Positions 1 through 8,800 of a stretch of 64,000 nt of DNA are shown one piece after another. Source of the stretch: an uncultured Oscillospiraceae bacterium. Lineage in GTDB: Bacteria > Bacillota > Clostridia > Oscillospirales > Oscillospiraceae. Both the position numbers and the translations under genes were made by a program. The notes under the pieces were generated by a model that saw only the letters and a program-made list of their open reading frames with translations, was not told the DNA's origin and searched no databases. Every line of letters begins with the position of its first letter. Position 1 is the stretch's first letter. The stretch is taken from NCBI GenBank assembly GCA_910579775.1, contig CAJTUE010000001.1, positions 1 through 64,000 on the forward strand. Reading direction: 5' to 3'.

Positions 1-1
1 T

Positions 2-241
2 AATAAAAAGTACAAAACTTACTTCTACAAGGTACAAGCAAAACACGTTGACTTTGTGTTGTGTGATTCTAAATTAGTTGCCCGATATATCATTGAACTA
101 GACGACAGTAGTCATGACACAGAATCCAGAAGAGCACGAGACGCTTTTGTGGATGAAGTAGTTAAAAGCGTTGGATATAAGATCATACACACAAGAGCCA
201 TCACAGACGAAATACGAGAGCAACTATCGGTAACCCCTTAA
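2..241 (+). CDS. DUF2726 domain protein, C-terminal fragment
   Basis: The reading frame is open from base 2 to a TAA at 239-241, so 79 residues of the C-terminus are visible and the start lies outside the window. The segment has the DUF2726 pattern: a DFVLCD strand, an IELDD acidic motif followed by SH, then R-x2-RD and a final G-x4-H-x-R strand. DUF2726 is generally regarded as a nuclease-like (restriction-endonuclease fold) domain; the ELDD acidic pair would fit an active site, but that is inference. It precedes a broken HD phosphohydrolase in the same orientation, and both are far more AT-rich than the rest of the window, which suggests acquired DNA. Substrate and role are unknown. Confidence 0.65.
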   Translation, partial: NKKYKTYFYKVQAKHVDFVLCDSKLVARYIIELDDSSHDTESRRARDAFVDEVVKSVGYKIIHTRAITDEIREQLSVTP

Positions 242-290
242 CGGAAAAGAATAAAAGTGAAATCGGAGATTAGAGAAAGGAGACAGAGAA

Positions 291-1963
291 ATGAAACTGT
301 TGCTGGGAGGAAACGCATTAGAAAGCCTGTATCACTCGGTTATGTATGAAGGCATAACTTAGATCGAATTCAGCAACTATTTGAACTGGCATGCCTTTTG
401 CATGATGTGGGGCATGCACCATTTTCCCATACTGGAGAGGCGTTTTATATAGATGAAACGGGAACATTGTATCAAAGCTTGAAAGATTGTGTAGAAGAAG
501 ATTCTTTTTCGGCAGACTTTGATACTTTAGGAACAAACAAACCAGCACCACATGAATGCATGAGTTGCGTAGTGGGGATCAAGACCTTTTTCTACTTATT
601 TAAAGACGCGCAAGAGCGAGCACTTTTTGCTCGCTGTATTGTAGGGATGTCCATTCGCCTGCAGGAAAAAGAGCCAAAACCCAACAATAAAATGAGCCAG
701 GAGGAAAAGAAGGCCTTAAATAAGAAACGGAAGGAGTTTAAAGCGAGAAGGAGAGAGGTAGAACTTTATAACTGTGTTATTAGCCTTCTCAATTCTTCGA
801 TTATAGATGTAGATCGGCTTGATTATGTTATTAGAGATGCCACGACAATAGGGTTTAAGAATGCCCAAATTGATTATATGCGGTTGCTAAACGGGATGCG
901 TATAGTGGAAAGCGATGGACACTTTTGCATTGGCTATCACAAAAGCGCCCTTAGTGTAATTGAAAGCACGGTTTATGCCCACGATGCTGAAAAGAAGTGG
1001 GTGCAAAGCCATCCCGCTATCCTTTACGAAATGGAAACTATAAAAAGTGCCATGTCGGAGTTGACTAACAAATTTACGACAGATACTGATCTAAACCCGC
1101 TATTTTGCTATGAGGCGATAACAGAGGAGGGGAAAACTCTTAAGCTTTCAACGCCCTTGTTTTCGGGCAAAGGGAAGAAATTAGAAGCAAGCGATAAGTT
1201 GTGGAGCGTACAGGCTAAAGCACTGGACAAGAAGAATCAACTTTTCGCAGATAGAAGTGGAGTAAATGCTAATTTAGAGATTGAGCGCGAATACCCTATA
1301 GCTTTACTGGCTGATGAAGACTTCCTGCATTTGATGAAACTGTTTTGCAAGGATAGCCTTGGGTATGAATATTTTGCACGAGACAAAAGAAGATCGGCGG
1401 TCTGGAAATCGGAGGCAGAGTTTAGAGCTCTCTTTCAAAAGCGCATAGGAGACACGACAGACAGCATTGTAGGACTGGAGAAAGATTTTGAGGAGCTGGC
1501 AAAGTATTGTCAGGATAAAACAGGAACTCCCATTGTAAATGATGTCGTTTTTGAGATTCTTGACCAGGAAGATGCTGACGCGAAAAAAGCATTAGATGAC
1601 GGTGAAATTGACAAAGATGATTACGATGACATTATAAGCGGTGATGGGACAAAAAGACACTGGGCCAAAATTTTGATTGGCCTTGCAGAAAAATTAAACC
1701 TTGAACATGACTTTATGATTATCTTTCAAAAGAAGTTTAGCAGTAGTTTTAAGGCTACGGTAGGGGACATTCCGATCTATTTTCCAAATGTAGAAGGCGG
1801 AGTTGTACCCCTGGGAAAAGTAGTAACAACATTAAGCCCGACAGCAGAACGGAAATCAAACTTTTTCCATATTTTCTTTAAACCTATTGGCGAAGTAAAT
1901 GACAAGCGGAAGAAAACAATTGTCAATACGATTGCCAAAGAATTAATAAGAGGGATAGAATAG
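291..1963 (+). pseudogene. HD-domain phosphohydrolase (SAMHD1/dGTPase-like), frameshifted near its 5' end
   Basis: A well-placed Shine-Dalgarno (AAAGGAG, about 275) precedes an ATG at 291, but that frame stops at TAG 360-362 after 23 codons. The HD protein is read in another frame, open from 350 to the stop at 1961-1963, and has no ATG before its catalytic motif LHDVGHAPFSH (about 400-430). One extra T in the TT run at 359-360 would join the two frames smoothly. The downstream part has the second metal-site block (DVDRLDYVIRD, about 808-840) typical of SAMHD1/YwfO-like dNTP triphosphohydrolases. The first metal-binding His block (usually H-x-RF-x-HS-LG) is absent. If the shift is real, the gene is inactive or starts from a TTG at 398 inside the motif. 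AT-rich composition and the neighbouring tRNA remnant suggest acquired DNA. Confidence 0.6.
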
Positions 1964-2048
1964 CGCCATAAAGAGCAGAAAAAGTGATGCAATGCTAACC
2001 ACACAGCCAGCCAGGTGTTCCGCCCGTCCTCTTTGAATTTTTGATGTG

Positions 2049-2077
2049 TTGCAAATGGATGATGAATAGAGTATAAA
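2049..2077 (+). promoter_or_regulatory. Sigma-A-type promoter upstream of the tRNA remnant
   Basis: TTGCAA at 2049-2054 and TATAAA at 2072-2077 are separated by exactly 17 bases. The predicted start near 2084 would transcribe through the tRNA-like 3' half into the hairpin terminator at 2176-2208. No protein gene follows on this strand, so the transcript would be a short non-coding RNA. Function is not known, and the match could be chance in AT-rich DNA. Confidence 0.4.
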
Positions 2078-2129
2078 ATCTAGTTGGCGCAGGCGTCTAA
2101 AGTGCTGGAATTGCAAGGGTTTGTCGCCT

Positions 2130-2174
2130 TTGGCAAGGATGAGGTCGGCAGTTCGAATCTGCCCAGCAGCTCCA
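2130..2174 (+). tRNA. 3' half of a tRNA gene (partial; probable attachment-site copy)
   Basis: From the 3' half of the anticodon arm to CCA the sequence fits a tRNA exactly: AA then GGATG (anticodon-stem 3' strand), AGGTC (variable loop), GGCAG/CTGCC T-stem with loop TTCGAAT, acceptor 3' strand CAGCAGC, U73 and encoded CCA at 2172-2174. A partner acceptor strand (GCTGCTG) and a D-arm are missing upstream, where the sequence switches to AT-rich DNA, so this cannot fold as a whole tRNA. The pattern matches the copy left at the far end of an element integrated into a tRNA gene. Isotype is uncertain (U73 is common in threonine, glycine and cysteine tRNAs). The native terminator follows directly. 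Confidence 0.6.
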
Positions 2175-2175
2175 A

Positions 2176-2208
2176 AAAAGCACCTGCTTTTAAAGCAGGT
2201 GCTTTTTT
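2176..2208. terminator. Bidirectional rho-independent terminator
   Basis: The palindrome AGCACCTGCTTT/AAAGCAGGTGCT is flanked by A6 and T6 runs, so it ends transcription from both sides. It serves the tRNA remnant on the plus strand and the surface-protein operon ending at 2232 on the minus strand. Confidence 0.85.
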
Positions 2209-2231
2209 GTGTCTACAAAAGGGGATAGAAG

Positions 2232-3104
2232 TCAGCTGTCCAAGGCGAAAACGGCGGGGGCCCTTTGCGCCACAGAGGCATAGAGGCTGTCCATAACTTG
2301 CGCGTTGAGCCAGGAGCGCATCACAACGGAGGCTGCGTCGTCATAGGAGGGGATTTCGTACAACACCTCAATCAAGGTGGCGCGGCAGGGGAGACCCTCC
2401 GGCGACTGGTATTCCAGTGTCTCGTTGGGTTGCGCGGCATAGAGAAACTCTGCCAGAGGGCTGTCCGCCCGTTCCAGGGTGCGCATGTCCTCGCTAGTCA
2501 GCGTTTCCAAGCGGCTCACACCGTTTTCCTCCAACTCGTAGGTGATGGACACCAACTGCTCGAAAAGGGCGGGAGAGGCGTCGTAATAGGCCTTAGCTTC
2601 GGCTTCCATAGTGGAGTCGGCGTGTTCCACCAGGTAATTGACTAGGTCGGTCTCCAAATTGCTCTCAAGATAGTCGAAATAGGAGCGGGGTGTAAACCGG
2701 ACTGGGCCGTAAACCGCTTCGCCATTGGCTGACTTGGCTTGGCGAATGGTGTTTTCCTGCTCCATGCGGAAGAGCATAGCGGAATAGTCATAGTTTTCAC
2801 ACAACCCGAGAGAACTGCCCAGAGCAAACTTGGCGTTGACCGCATTGATGTAGTCCTTGGCGAACTGCTCCAGGGCGGCGGCTTCGGTGGGGGCGGAGCG
2901 GTTTTGCCGCACAAAATCGGAGAAGAAATCATATTCCTCCCGCCCGACGGTGCGGATAGGGGCCTGATAGGCCGAGAGCCGGGCGATCAGCCCGGCTTTT
3001 TCGTTCTGGGGGCGGCTGTTCCACACCAGGACGGCGGCCATGACCGCGACGGCGGCAATAGCCGCCGCCGCAAGCCACAGGCGTGCTTTCCTCGGCATTT
3101 TCAT
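2232..3104 (-). CDS. Membrane-anchored exported protein of unknown function (foldase-like, no isomerase domain seen)
   Basis: About 290 residues from the ATG at 3104, which lies 4 bases after the stop of the upstream gene; an ATG at 3119 overlapping that gene is the alternative. Residues about 5-27 form one hydrophobic helix (ARLWLAAAAIAAVAVMAAVL), then the protein is hydrophilic and largely helical, rich in E, A, Y and F. The helical layout, with a segment of the type GREEYDFFSDFVRQ, loosely resembles the N-terminal chaperone part of SurA/PrsA-like foldases. I see no parvulin or other catalytic domain, so this comparison is weak. It is the last gene of the sialidase/SLH operon, so a role in export or folding of those large surface proteins is possible but only inferred. 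Confidence 0.5.
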   Translation of the reverse strand: MKMPRKARLWLAAAAIAAVAVMAAVLVWNSRPQNEKAGLIARLSAYQAPIRTVGREEYDFFSDFVRQNRSAPTEAAALEQFAKDYINAVNAKFALGSSLGLCENYDYSAMLFRMEQENTIRQAKSANGEAVYGPVRFTPRSYFDYLESNLETDLVNYLVEHADSTMEAEAKAYYDASPALFEQLVSITYELEENGVSRLETLTSEDMRTLERADSPLAEFLYAAQPNETLEYQSPEGLPCRATLIEVLYEIPSYDDAASVVMRSWLNAQVMDSLYASVAQRAPAVFALDS

Positions 3105-3108
3105 GGGG

Positions 3109-5826
3109 TCAGCCGGCATAGACGTACGCGCCGATGCCGGGAGCTGTAGGATCGATGACAACGCCCGCCCGGTCCGTATGAACAAACATGCCGTCCTCCA
3201 TGCTGGGCAGAGTTGCGCCCTGGCCGTTGTAGGTGTCCACAGCCAGACGGTAAGCTTCTGCGCCCTCGCCGCCAACAAAGAGACCGTCGGCGGAATCCAG
3301 GGTGACGTTGCCCTTGTTGGTGGGGGCATTGGTAATGCCAATGAAGATGTTGTTCGTAAAGTCCGTTCCGTTGGGGCTCCAGTTGCCCACCTGGGCGGGA
3401 GTCTCACCGGTATAGCAGAAGATGTTGTTGTAGAATTTATACTCGGTGCTGTTGTTGAAGGTCAGCAGTTTGATCGTCCCGCCGTCCAAGACGTTGGGAC
3501 TCATGATAAGGGTGTTGTTGTAGACCTCGGTGCGGATGCCGTGGCTTCCGTTGTAGAAGTAACCCATGGTCATGTGGGTCCCCTTGCCGCAGCCCTCGTT
3601 TTCGCTGACGTTATAACGAATGCAGGTGTCATAGGAAATATACTGGTTGCTGAAGCAGCACAGCATCATGAAGCAGGAATTGTCGTGGAGGTAGTTGAAC
3701 TGTACCCAGGTGTTGTGATTCAGCGCGTCCACCTCAATGCCCTGGGCGTCCTGGGCGATCACGCCGGTTTGGACGGTGTTTCCGGTGTGCCATGTTCCGC
3801 CGATGCCGTTGGCATAGCACTCGTTATACTGGAACACTACGTTGTCTGAGTTCCAGTTAAAGAGACCCACAGCGGCCTTCATCGCGCCCAGGTGCATGGC
3901 GCAGTGGTGGGCGATGTTGTTTTCCACCACCGCGTTGGACCAGGTATCCACGATGAGGCCGTCGCCGTCAATATCGTGGATGGAGCAGTTGGCCATGTAG
4001 AAGTTACGGCTGGGATAGTAGGGGCGGTTGGGGCTGTATTCGCTGCCGCTCAGTCCGGACCACAGCTCTTCCGTGTTCTTGCGGTAGGCCCAGGGGGTGA
4101 GGGAGTTGATACCGCTGCGTCCGCACTCATAGATCTCGCAGTTGGTAACGCTTACATCCACAAAGCAGGAGGGGACGGGATCGGCGGAGTCGGCGTTGAC
4201 GTTGAACTGAATGCCGCCGCTGGTCTTGCCGTGATTGCTGCCGGGGCCACGGAAGCCATGAATGGTCAGGTTGTCAAAGACAAAGTGGCTCAAGTCGCCC
4301 TTGTCTTCGTTGATCAGACGGATGCCCGCGTCAAACACGGTAAGGTCGTTGACCGCGTGGTTGGTGTGGCTGTAGGTCCCGCCTGCCAGCTCCAGATCAC
4401 GCACCTCCCAATACTCCACGTTCTGAAGCCAAATGGCCCCGTTGACGGTGTCGACCTGAGAGGTGAGGCGGTGCTGGAAGCTCTGAGTGTAGTCGGGGGT
4501 GAGGATGGGCTTGGGCGCGTCCTGATCGCCGTAGCTACCAACACAGATAGGCGCGCCCTCCGCACCGGAGCCCAGGGGCTTGAACATTCCGGTGAAGGTG
4601 CCGCCCTTCTGGAAGAGGATGCGGTCACCGGGGACAAAGGTCAGGGTGTTCAGCTTGGCAACGGTCTGGAAGGGCGCTTCGGGGGAGAGCCCGTCGTTGC
4701 TGTCGCTGCCGGCATTGGAGACATAGTAGGTGTGGCTGGTGCCCTGAGCCACGGTAAAGGAACGGCTGACGCTGTCTTCCCCACAGGTCACGGTGAGGGT
4801 GACCTCCTGGTCGGCGGTGAGGCTGGAGGACACAGGCTCAAACTCCACCGTCACGGTCGCATCGTTGTCGTAGGCAAAGCGGCTGGAGCGGAAAGGGGCC
4901 TTGCCGCCGTCCACGGTCAGCGCAAACTGAAAGTCCGCAGCGGTGGGGGCGAGGGTGGGCGGCTCGACCAGGGTGATGGTGACAGTGCCGTTGGTCACGG
5001 TGACCGTCGCCAGCTGGACAGGGATCGCGGCGGCGTTGGGGTCGGCGTCAATATCATAGGAAAGGGTGATATTCTGGCCCTTGTAGGTGAGGACCACGGT
5101 GATGGTCTGCTCCAGCGGCGCGGCGGCGATGGGCTCAAATTTCAGGACGCCGTCCCCGGCGATGAGGTCCAGCGTGTTGGAGACCGTGGGGTTCAGACTG
5201 GAGGTGTAGACGGCGGTAAAGGCGGTCATGTCCAGGGCGGTGCCCGTCACGGAAATAGAGCCGTTCTCGATCTGGGCGGTCTCCACGTCGCTCTTGACGG
5301 TAAGGGAGGCGTCATCCACATAGGCCTCCGCGTTCGTGCCCTGGGGATGATAGATGAAAACACGGGGATTTCCGCTGGTGTAAGTAAACTCCACCGAGTA
5401 CCGGGTCCAGTCGCTGCCGTTGGTCACAGCGGTCGTTGTCTGGGAACCACCGAAATTTTTCGCGCCCACCTGCAGGGTCCCGGCAGGGGCCTTGACCCAA
5501 ACGGAGAAGATATAGGTCGCACCGGGAGCGAAGGAGGCTCCGTCAATGTCGTGCTCCAGGGAGGCCTCCCGCGTGCCTGTGAATTTTGCGCCGCTTCCGC
5601 TGCGGCCGTCGGTAGTTTTATCAAGGTTGTAGTTGTTCCAGCGCCCCAGGGTGTGGTCGGTCACAAAGCCCTCGGACAGATCGAAGTTTGGATCGGCGAT
5701 CAGGTTTGTCTTTTGGTAGGTCTCGCCCGCCGCCGAGGCTACCGCTGTGCCCGGGAGGACCAGGGCACAGAGCATGGCCACGGTGAGCGCCAGCGAAATA
5801 ATTCGGCTAAGCCTGTTGTTTTTCAT
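3109..5826 (-). CDS. Secreted right-handed beta-helix protein with carbohydrate-binding-like N-terminal domain
   Basis: 905 residues. A Sec signal peptide ends near residue 30 (LPGTAVASAAG). Residues about 35-180 form a jelly-roll domain resembling CBM4/9-type carbohydrate-binding modules (FSVWVKAPAG, YVDDASL). Two beta-sandwich-like stretches follow. From about 365 (TYYVSNAGSDSNDGLSPEAP) a parallel beta-helix of the DUF1565/pectate-lyase-like type runs to the end, with many short N-rich turns (FDNLTIHGF, VVENNIAHH, IRYNVSENEG). This fold occurs in polysaccharide lyases and glycosidases; no catalytic residues can be assigned. It has no SLH repeats, so it is probably secreted or held otherwise. 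It lies 28 bases downstream of the LRR/SLH gene in the sialidase operon, consistent with host-glycan processing. Start: ATG at 5826 with an AAAGGAG-type ribosome site. Confidence 0.75.
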   Translation of the reverse strand: MKNNRLSRIISLALTVAMLCALVLPGTAVASAAGETYQKTNLIADPNFDLSEGFVTDHTLGRWNNYNLDKTTDGRSGSGAKFTGTREASLEHDIDGASFAPGATYIFSVWVKAPAGTLQVGAKNFGGSQTTTAVTNGSDWTRYSVEFTYTSGNPRVFIYHPQGTNAEAYVDDASLTVKSDVETAQIENGSISVTGTALDMTAFTAVYTSSLNPTVSNTLDLIAGDGVLKFEPIAAAPLEQTITVVLTYKGQNITLSYDIDADPNAAAIPVQLATVTVTNGTVTITLVEPPTLAPTAADFQFALTVDGGKAPFRSSRFAYDNDATVTVEFEPVSSSLTADQEVTLTVTCGEDSVSRSFTVAQGTSHTYYVSNAGSDSNDGLSPEAPFQTVAKLNTLTFVPGDRILFQKGGTFTGMFKPLGSGAEGAPICVGSYGDQDAPKPILTPDYTQSFQHRLTSQVDTVNGAIWLQNVEYWEVRDLELAGGTYSHTNHAVNDLTVFDAGIRLINEDKGDLSHFVFDNLTIHGFRGPGSNHGKTSGGIQFNVNADSADPVPSCFVDVSVTNCEIYECGRSGINSLTPWAYRKNTEELWSGLSGSEYSPNRPYYPSRNFYMANCSIHDIDGDGLIVDTWSNAVVENNIAHHCAMHLGAMKAAVGLFNWNSDNVVFQYNECYANGIGGTWHTGNTVQTGVIAQDAQGIEVDALNHNTWVQFNYLHDNSCFMMLCCFSNQYISYDTCIRYNVSENEGCGKGTHMTMGYFYNGSHGIRTEVYNNTLIMSPNVLDGGTIKLLTFNNSTEYKFYNNIFCYTGETPAQVGNWSPNGTDFTNNIFIGITNAPTNKGNVTLDSADGLFVGGEGAEAYRLAVDTYNGQGATLPSMEDGMFVHTDRAGVVIDPTAPGIGAYVYAG

Positions 5827-5854
5827 AGCGTTTCTCCTTTCGTCCGGCCTGCGC

Positions 5855-8800
5855 TCAGGCGGGGAACTTCTGGGCGTACCGCTCCAGAATAGCGGCGGCC
5901 TCAGAGCGGGTGATGGTGGCCAAGGGCGCCAGGGCGTTCCCGCCGCGGCCCTGGATCAGGCCGTGCTTCACGGCCCAGGCCATGGCGGGCGCGGCCCAGT
6001 CGGAGAGGGCGGCGCGGTCGCTGAATGCATCCAGTGCGGCCGGGCTTGCGGAGAGGTCGGCGTTTTGCTGCCGGGCGTAGCGGTAGAGGACCACCACCAT
6101 CTGTTCCCGGGTGAGCGCGTCGCCGCCGCCAAACATCCCGTTGCTGTAGCCCAAAAGCAGTTCATTTTCTACGCCCCAGGCCACCGCGTCGGCGTAGTAC
6201 ACGCTGGAGGTCAGGTCGGAGAAGGTAGCGGCGGGCGCGCCGGTGGGCTTGCCAGCCATGTTATACATGATCTGCGCCATCATGCCGCGGTCCAGAAGGA
6301 GGTTGGGAGCAAAGGTAGTGGCGCTGGTCCCCTGCATCAGCTTATTGGTGCAGACAAAGCTCACAGACCCGGCGTACCAGGCAGAGCTGTCCACGTCCAC
6401 AAAGACAGAGGAGGCCAGGGGGACATCGGGGTCGTCCAATGTCTCCTGGGGAGGCGTGGGCCGGGACGAGCCGCCGCCTCCGCTGCCGCTGGGGGGAGTG
6501 ACCGGATCGCTGCCCTCGACGGTCCAGCGGGCAGTCAAGGTGGTGTCAGCAGTAATGGTTGCGCCCAGGAAGCGCGCGCTGTCAGCGGTAAACCAGCCGT
6601 CAAAGGAATAGCCCTGGCGGGTGATGCCGGGGAGCTGGAACAGGGTGATCTGGTCACCCTCCCGGACGGTGAGGGTGCTTGGTCCCGCCAGTACGCCGCC
6701 GTTGGCGTCCAGGGTGACGGTGTAGGTGGGGATCTCCGTCCAGGTGGCGGTGACGGTCATGCTTCCGGTCACTACGGTCTCGGCGGTGAAGAGCTGGCCG
6801 CTTCCATCGACCCAGCCGGCAAAACGGTAGCCGTCGCGGGTGGGATCGGCGGGCATTTGGCCGCCCATGGTCTCGCCCTGGGCCACGGTGTACGCCACGC
6901 CGTCGATGGTGACGGTGCAGGCCACGGAGAACTCGCCTCCCCAGCGGGCGGTGAACACAGTGCCACCGGGCTGTTCAGAGACGGGGCTGTTGCCGGGAAG
7001 AGCCGCGCTGGTATCGCCCACCTGCCAGCCGGTGAAGTTCTGGCCGTCCTTAGCGGGCAGCTCGGGCAAAACGCCGGGACAAAGATCGGTCCCGGACAGG
7101 CTTGCGCCGTCCAGCACGGCAAAGTAGGCGTCCGAGCCGGCGGCGCGCACCAAAGCCGCGCCGGGTGTGGACTGGGCGTAGACAACGGCGCCCTTTTGGT
7201 GCGCGAAGGGAAGCATCCCCTCGTAATCGCCGTAGGCGGTGACGGGAAGCGTGTCCTCAAAGACCACCGTCAGGGGCGCGTGGCTGCTGATGCCCCGGAA
7301 CGCGCCGCTGGGGAGGGAGGCCAGCGCGCCGGCGACGGTGACCTGACGCAGGCGGGGGCAGCTGCCAAAAGCGTTGGAGCCAATGGAGGTCACACCCTCT
7401 GGCAGATGGACGCTTTGCAGGGCCAGACAGCCCCGGAAGGCGTTGTCGCCAATGTCGGTCAGTGTGTCGGGAAGCGCAATGGACTGGATGCGGCAGCTTT
7501 CAAAGGCGCCGTCTCCAATGCTTTCCAAGCCCTCGCTCAGGGTGACGGAGGACAGGGAGGTGGCCTTAAAGGCGTTAGAGCCGATGAAGGTGACCCCCGG
7601 GCCGATGGAGACCGATGCAAGATGGCGGTCGCCAATGCTGTTAAGCCAGGGCGGGGTGTCGGTGTTTCGGGCGGAGTAGTTAGCGATCTCGCCCTCCCCG
7701 GCAAAGTAGAGGCGGTTATCGGCGGTGCGGGCAAAGGTCACGCCGCTGCCCGCCGCGCCGGAGCGGGAGATGCCGTCTGTGGTGGTGCCGTCCAGCATGG
7801 TGATGGTGCAGCCCATCACGCCGAAGCCGCCGTTAGCGTCCATGGTCAGGCTGCCGGCGCGGGTCGTCAGCAGTTGGATGGACTGCACAAAGTCAGGGAC
7901 GGTAAAGGTCCGCTCGCCGTCCACGGTGATGTAGCCGCCGGAGGGAATGGTAAAGGAGCGGTCCGTGGCCTCGAGCTCCGTGCCGTCCTCGTCAAAGGCC
8001 CGTACTTCAGTGCCGTCGTCCTCATGGGCGTAGAGGAAGTAAATATAGCTGGAGCCGTTGGAACCCGAAAGACCGGGCGCGCTGCTGGGGCCCCAAAAGT
8101 TGGTGTGCCAGGTGGTGTTGCCTGAGTTCATACCCTCGACATAAAGTGACAGGAAACGCTGCCCGCGGACCTGATAGGCGTTGGTCTGTTCCCCGGCCGA
8201 AGCGATCGTCAGGGCAACGGGGTCCGTCCCGGCCATCAGGCCGGTGTCCATGCGCAGATACTGGCCGCCATTGGAGACCGTGTAGCCGCCGCCGGAGACG
8301 GAGACCGTCATCAGCAGTTGGTCAAGGGTCACCTTGGTATCGCTCCCGGCAAGATAGCCCGCCAGCGTGCCGTCTTCAAAGCCCAGCTTGGCGGCAAGGA
8401 TGCCGCCCGACAAAACGCCATTGTTGGAGGGGCAGGTGGTGGGATTGAGGTAGAGCGCGTACACGTCGGTGTCGCCCTGCATGCCGCTCTTGGCTACCAT
8501 CAGATACTTGCGGCTTGCGTTTTCAGTCAGCTGGGCAGGGGTGGCGGTAAAGAGGTCATAGTCGGGGATGTCCAGCCCAGTGACCCAGGTGACCTCCCCG
8601 GTGGACGGATCGGGCTGGTCGGGATCGGGCTCATCCGGGCCGGGACCGGGGGTCTCGCCCGAGTCGCAGGTGGCCCGGAGGGACAGAGAGCCCACGCCGT
8701 TGGCGGCAAAGCTCACCTCATCGTTGGCGTCCTGGGGCAGGGTCCAGGCCGTACCGTTCCAGTAGAACCACGCGGTAGGCAGGGCCTCGGAGGTCATTGT

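Noticed and set aside
2084..2174. A complete tRNA at this locus
   Set aside because: No upstream strand pairs with the acceptor CAGCAGC at the proper distance, the anticodon stem has a mismatch and there is no D-arm. Only the 3' half is tRNA-like.
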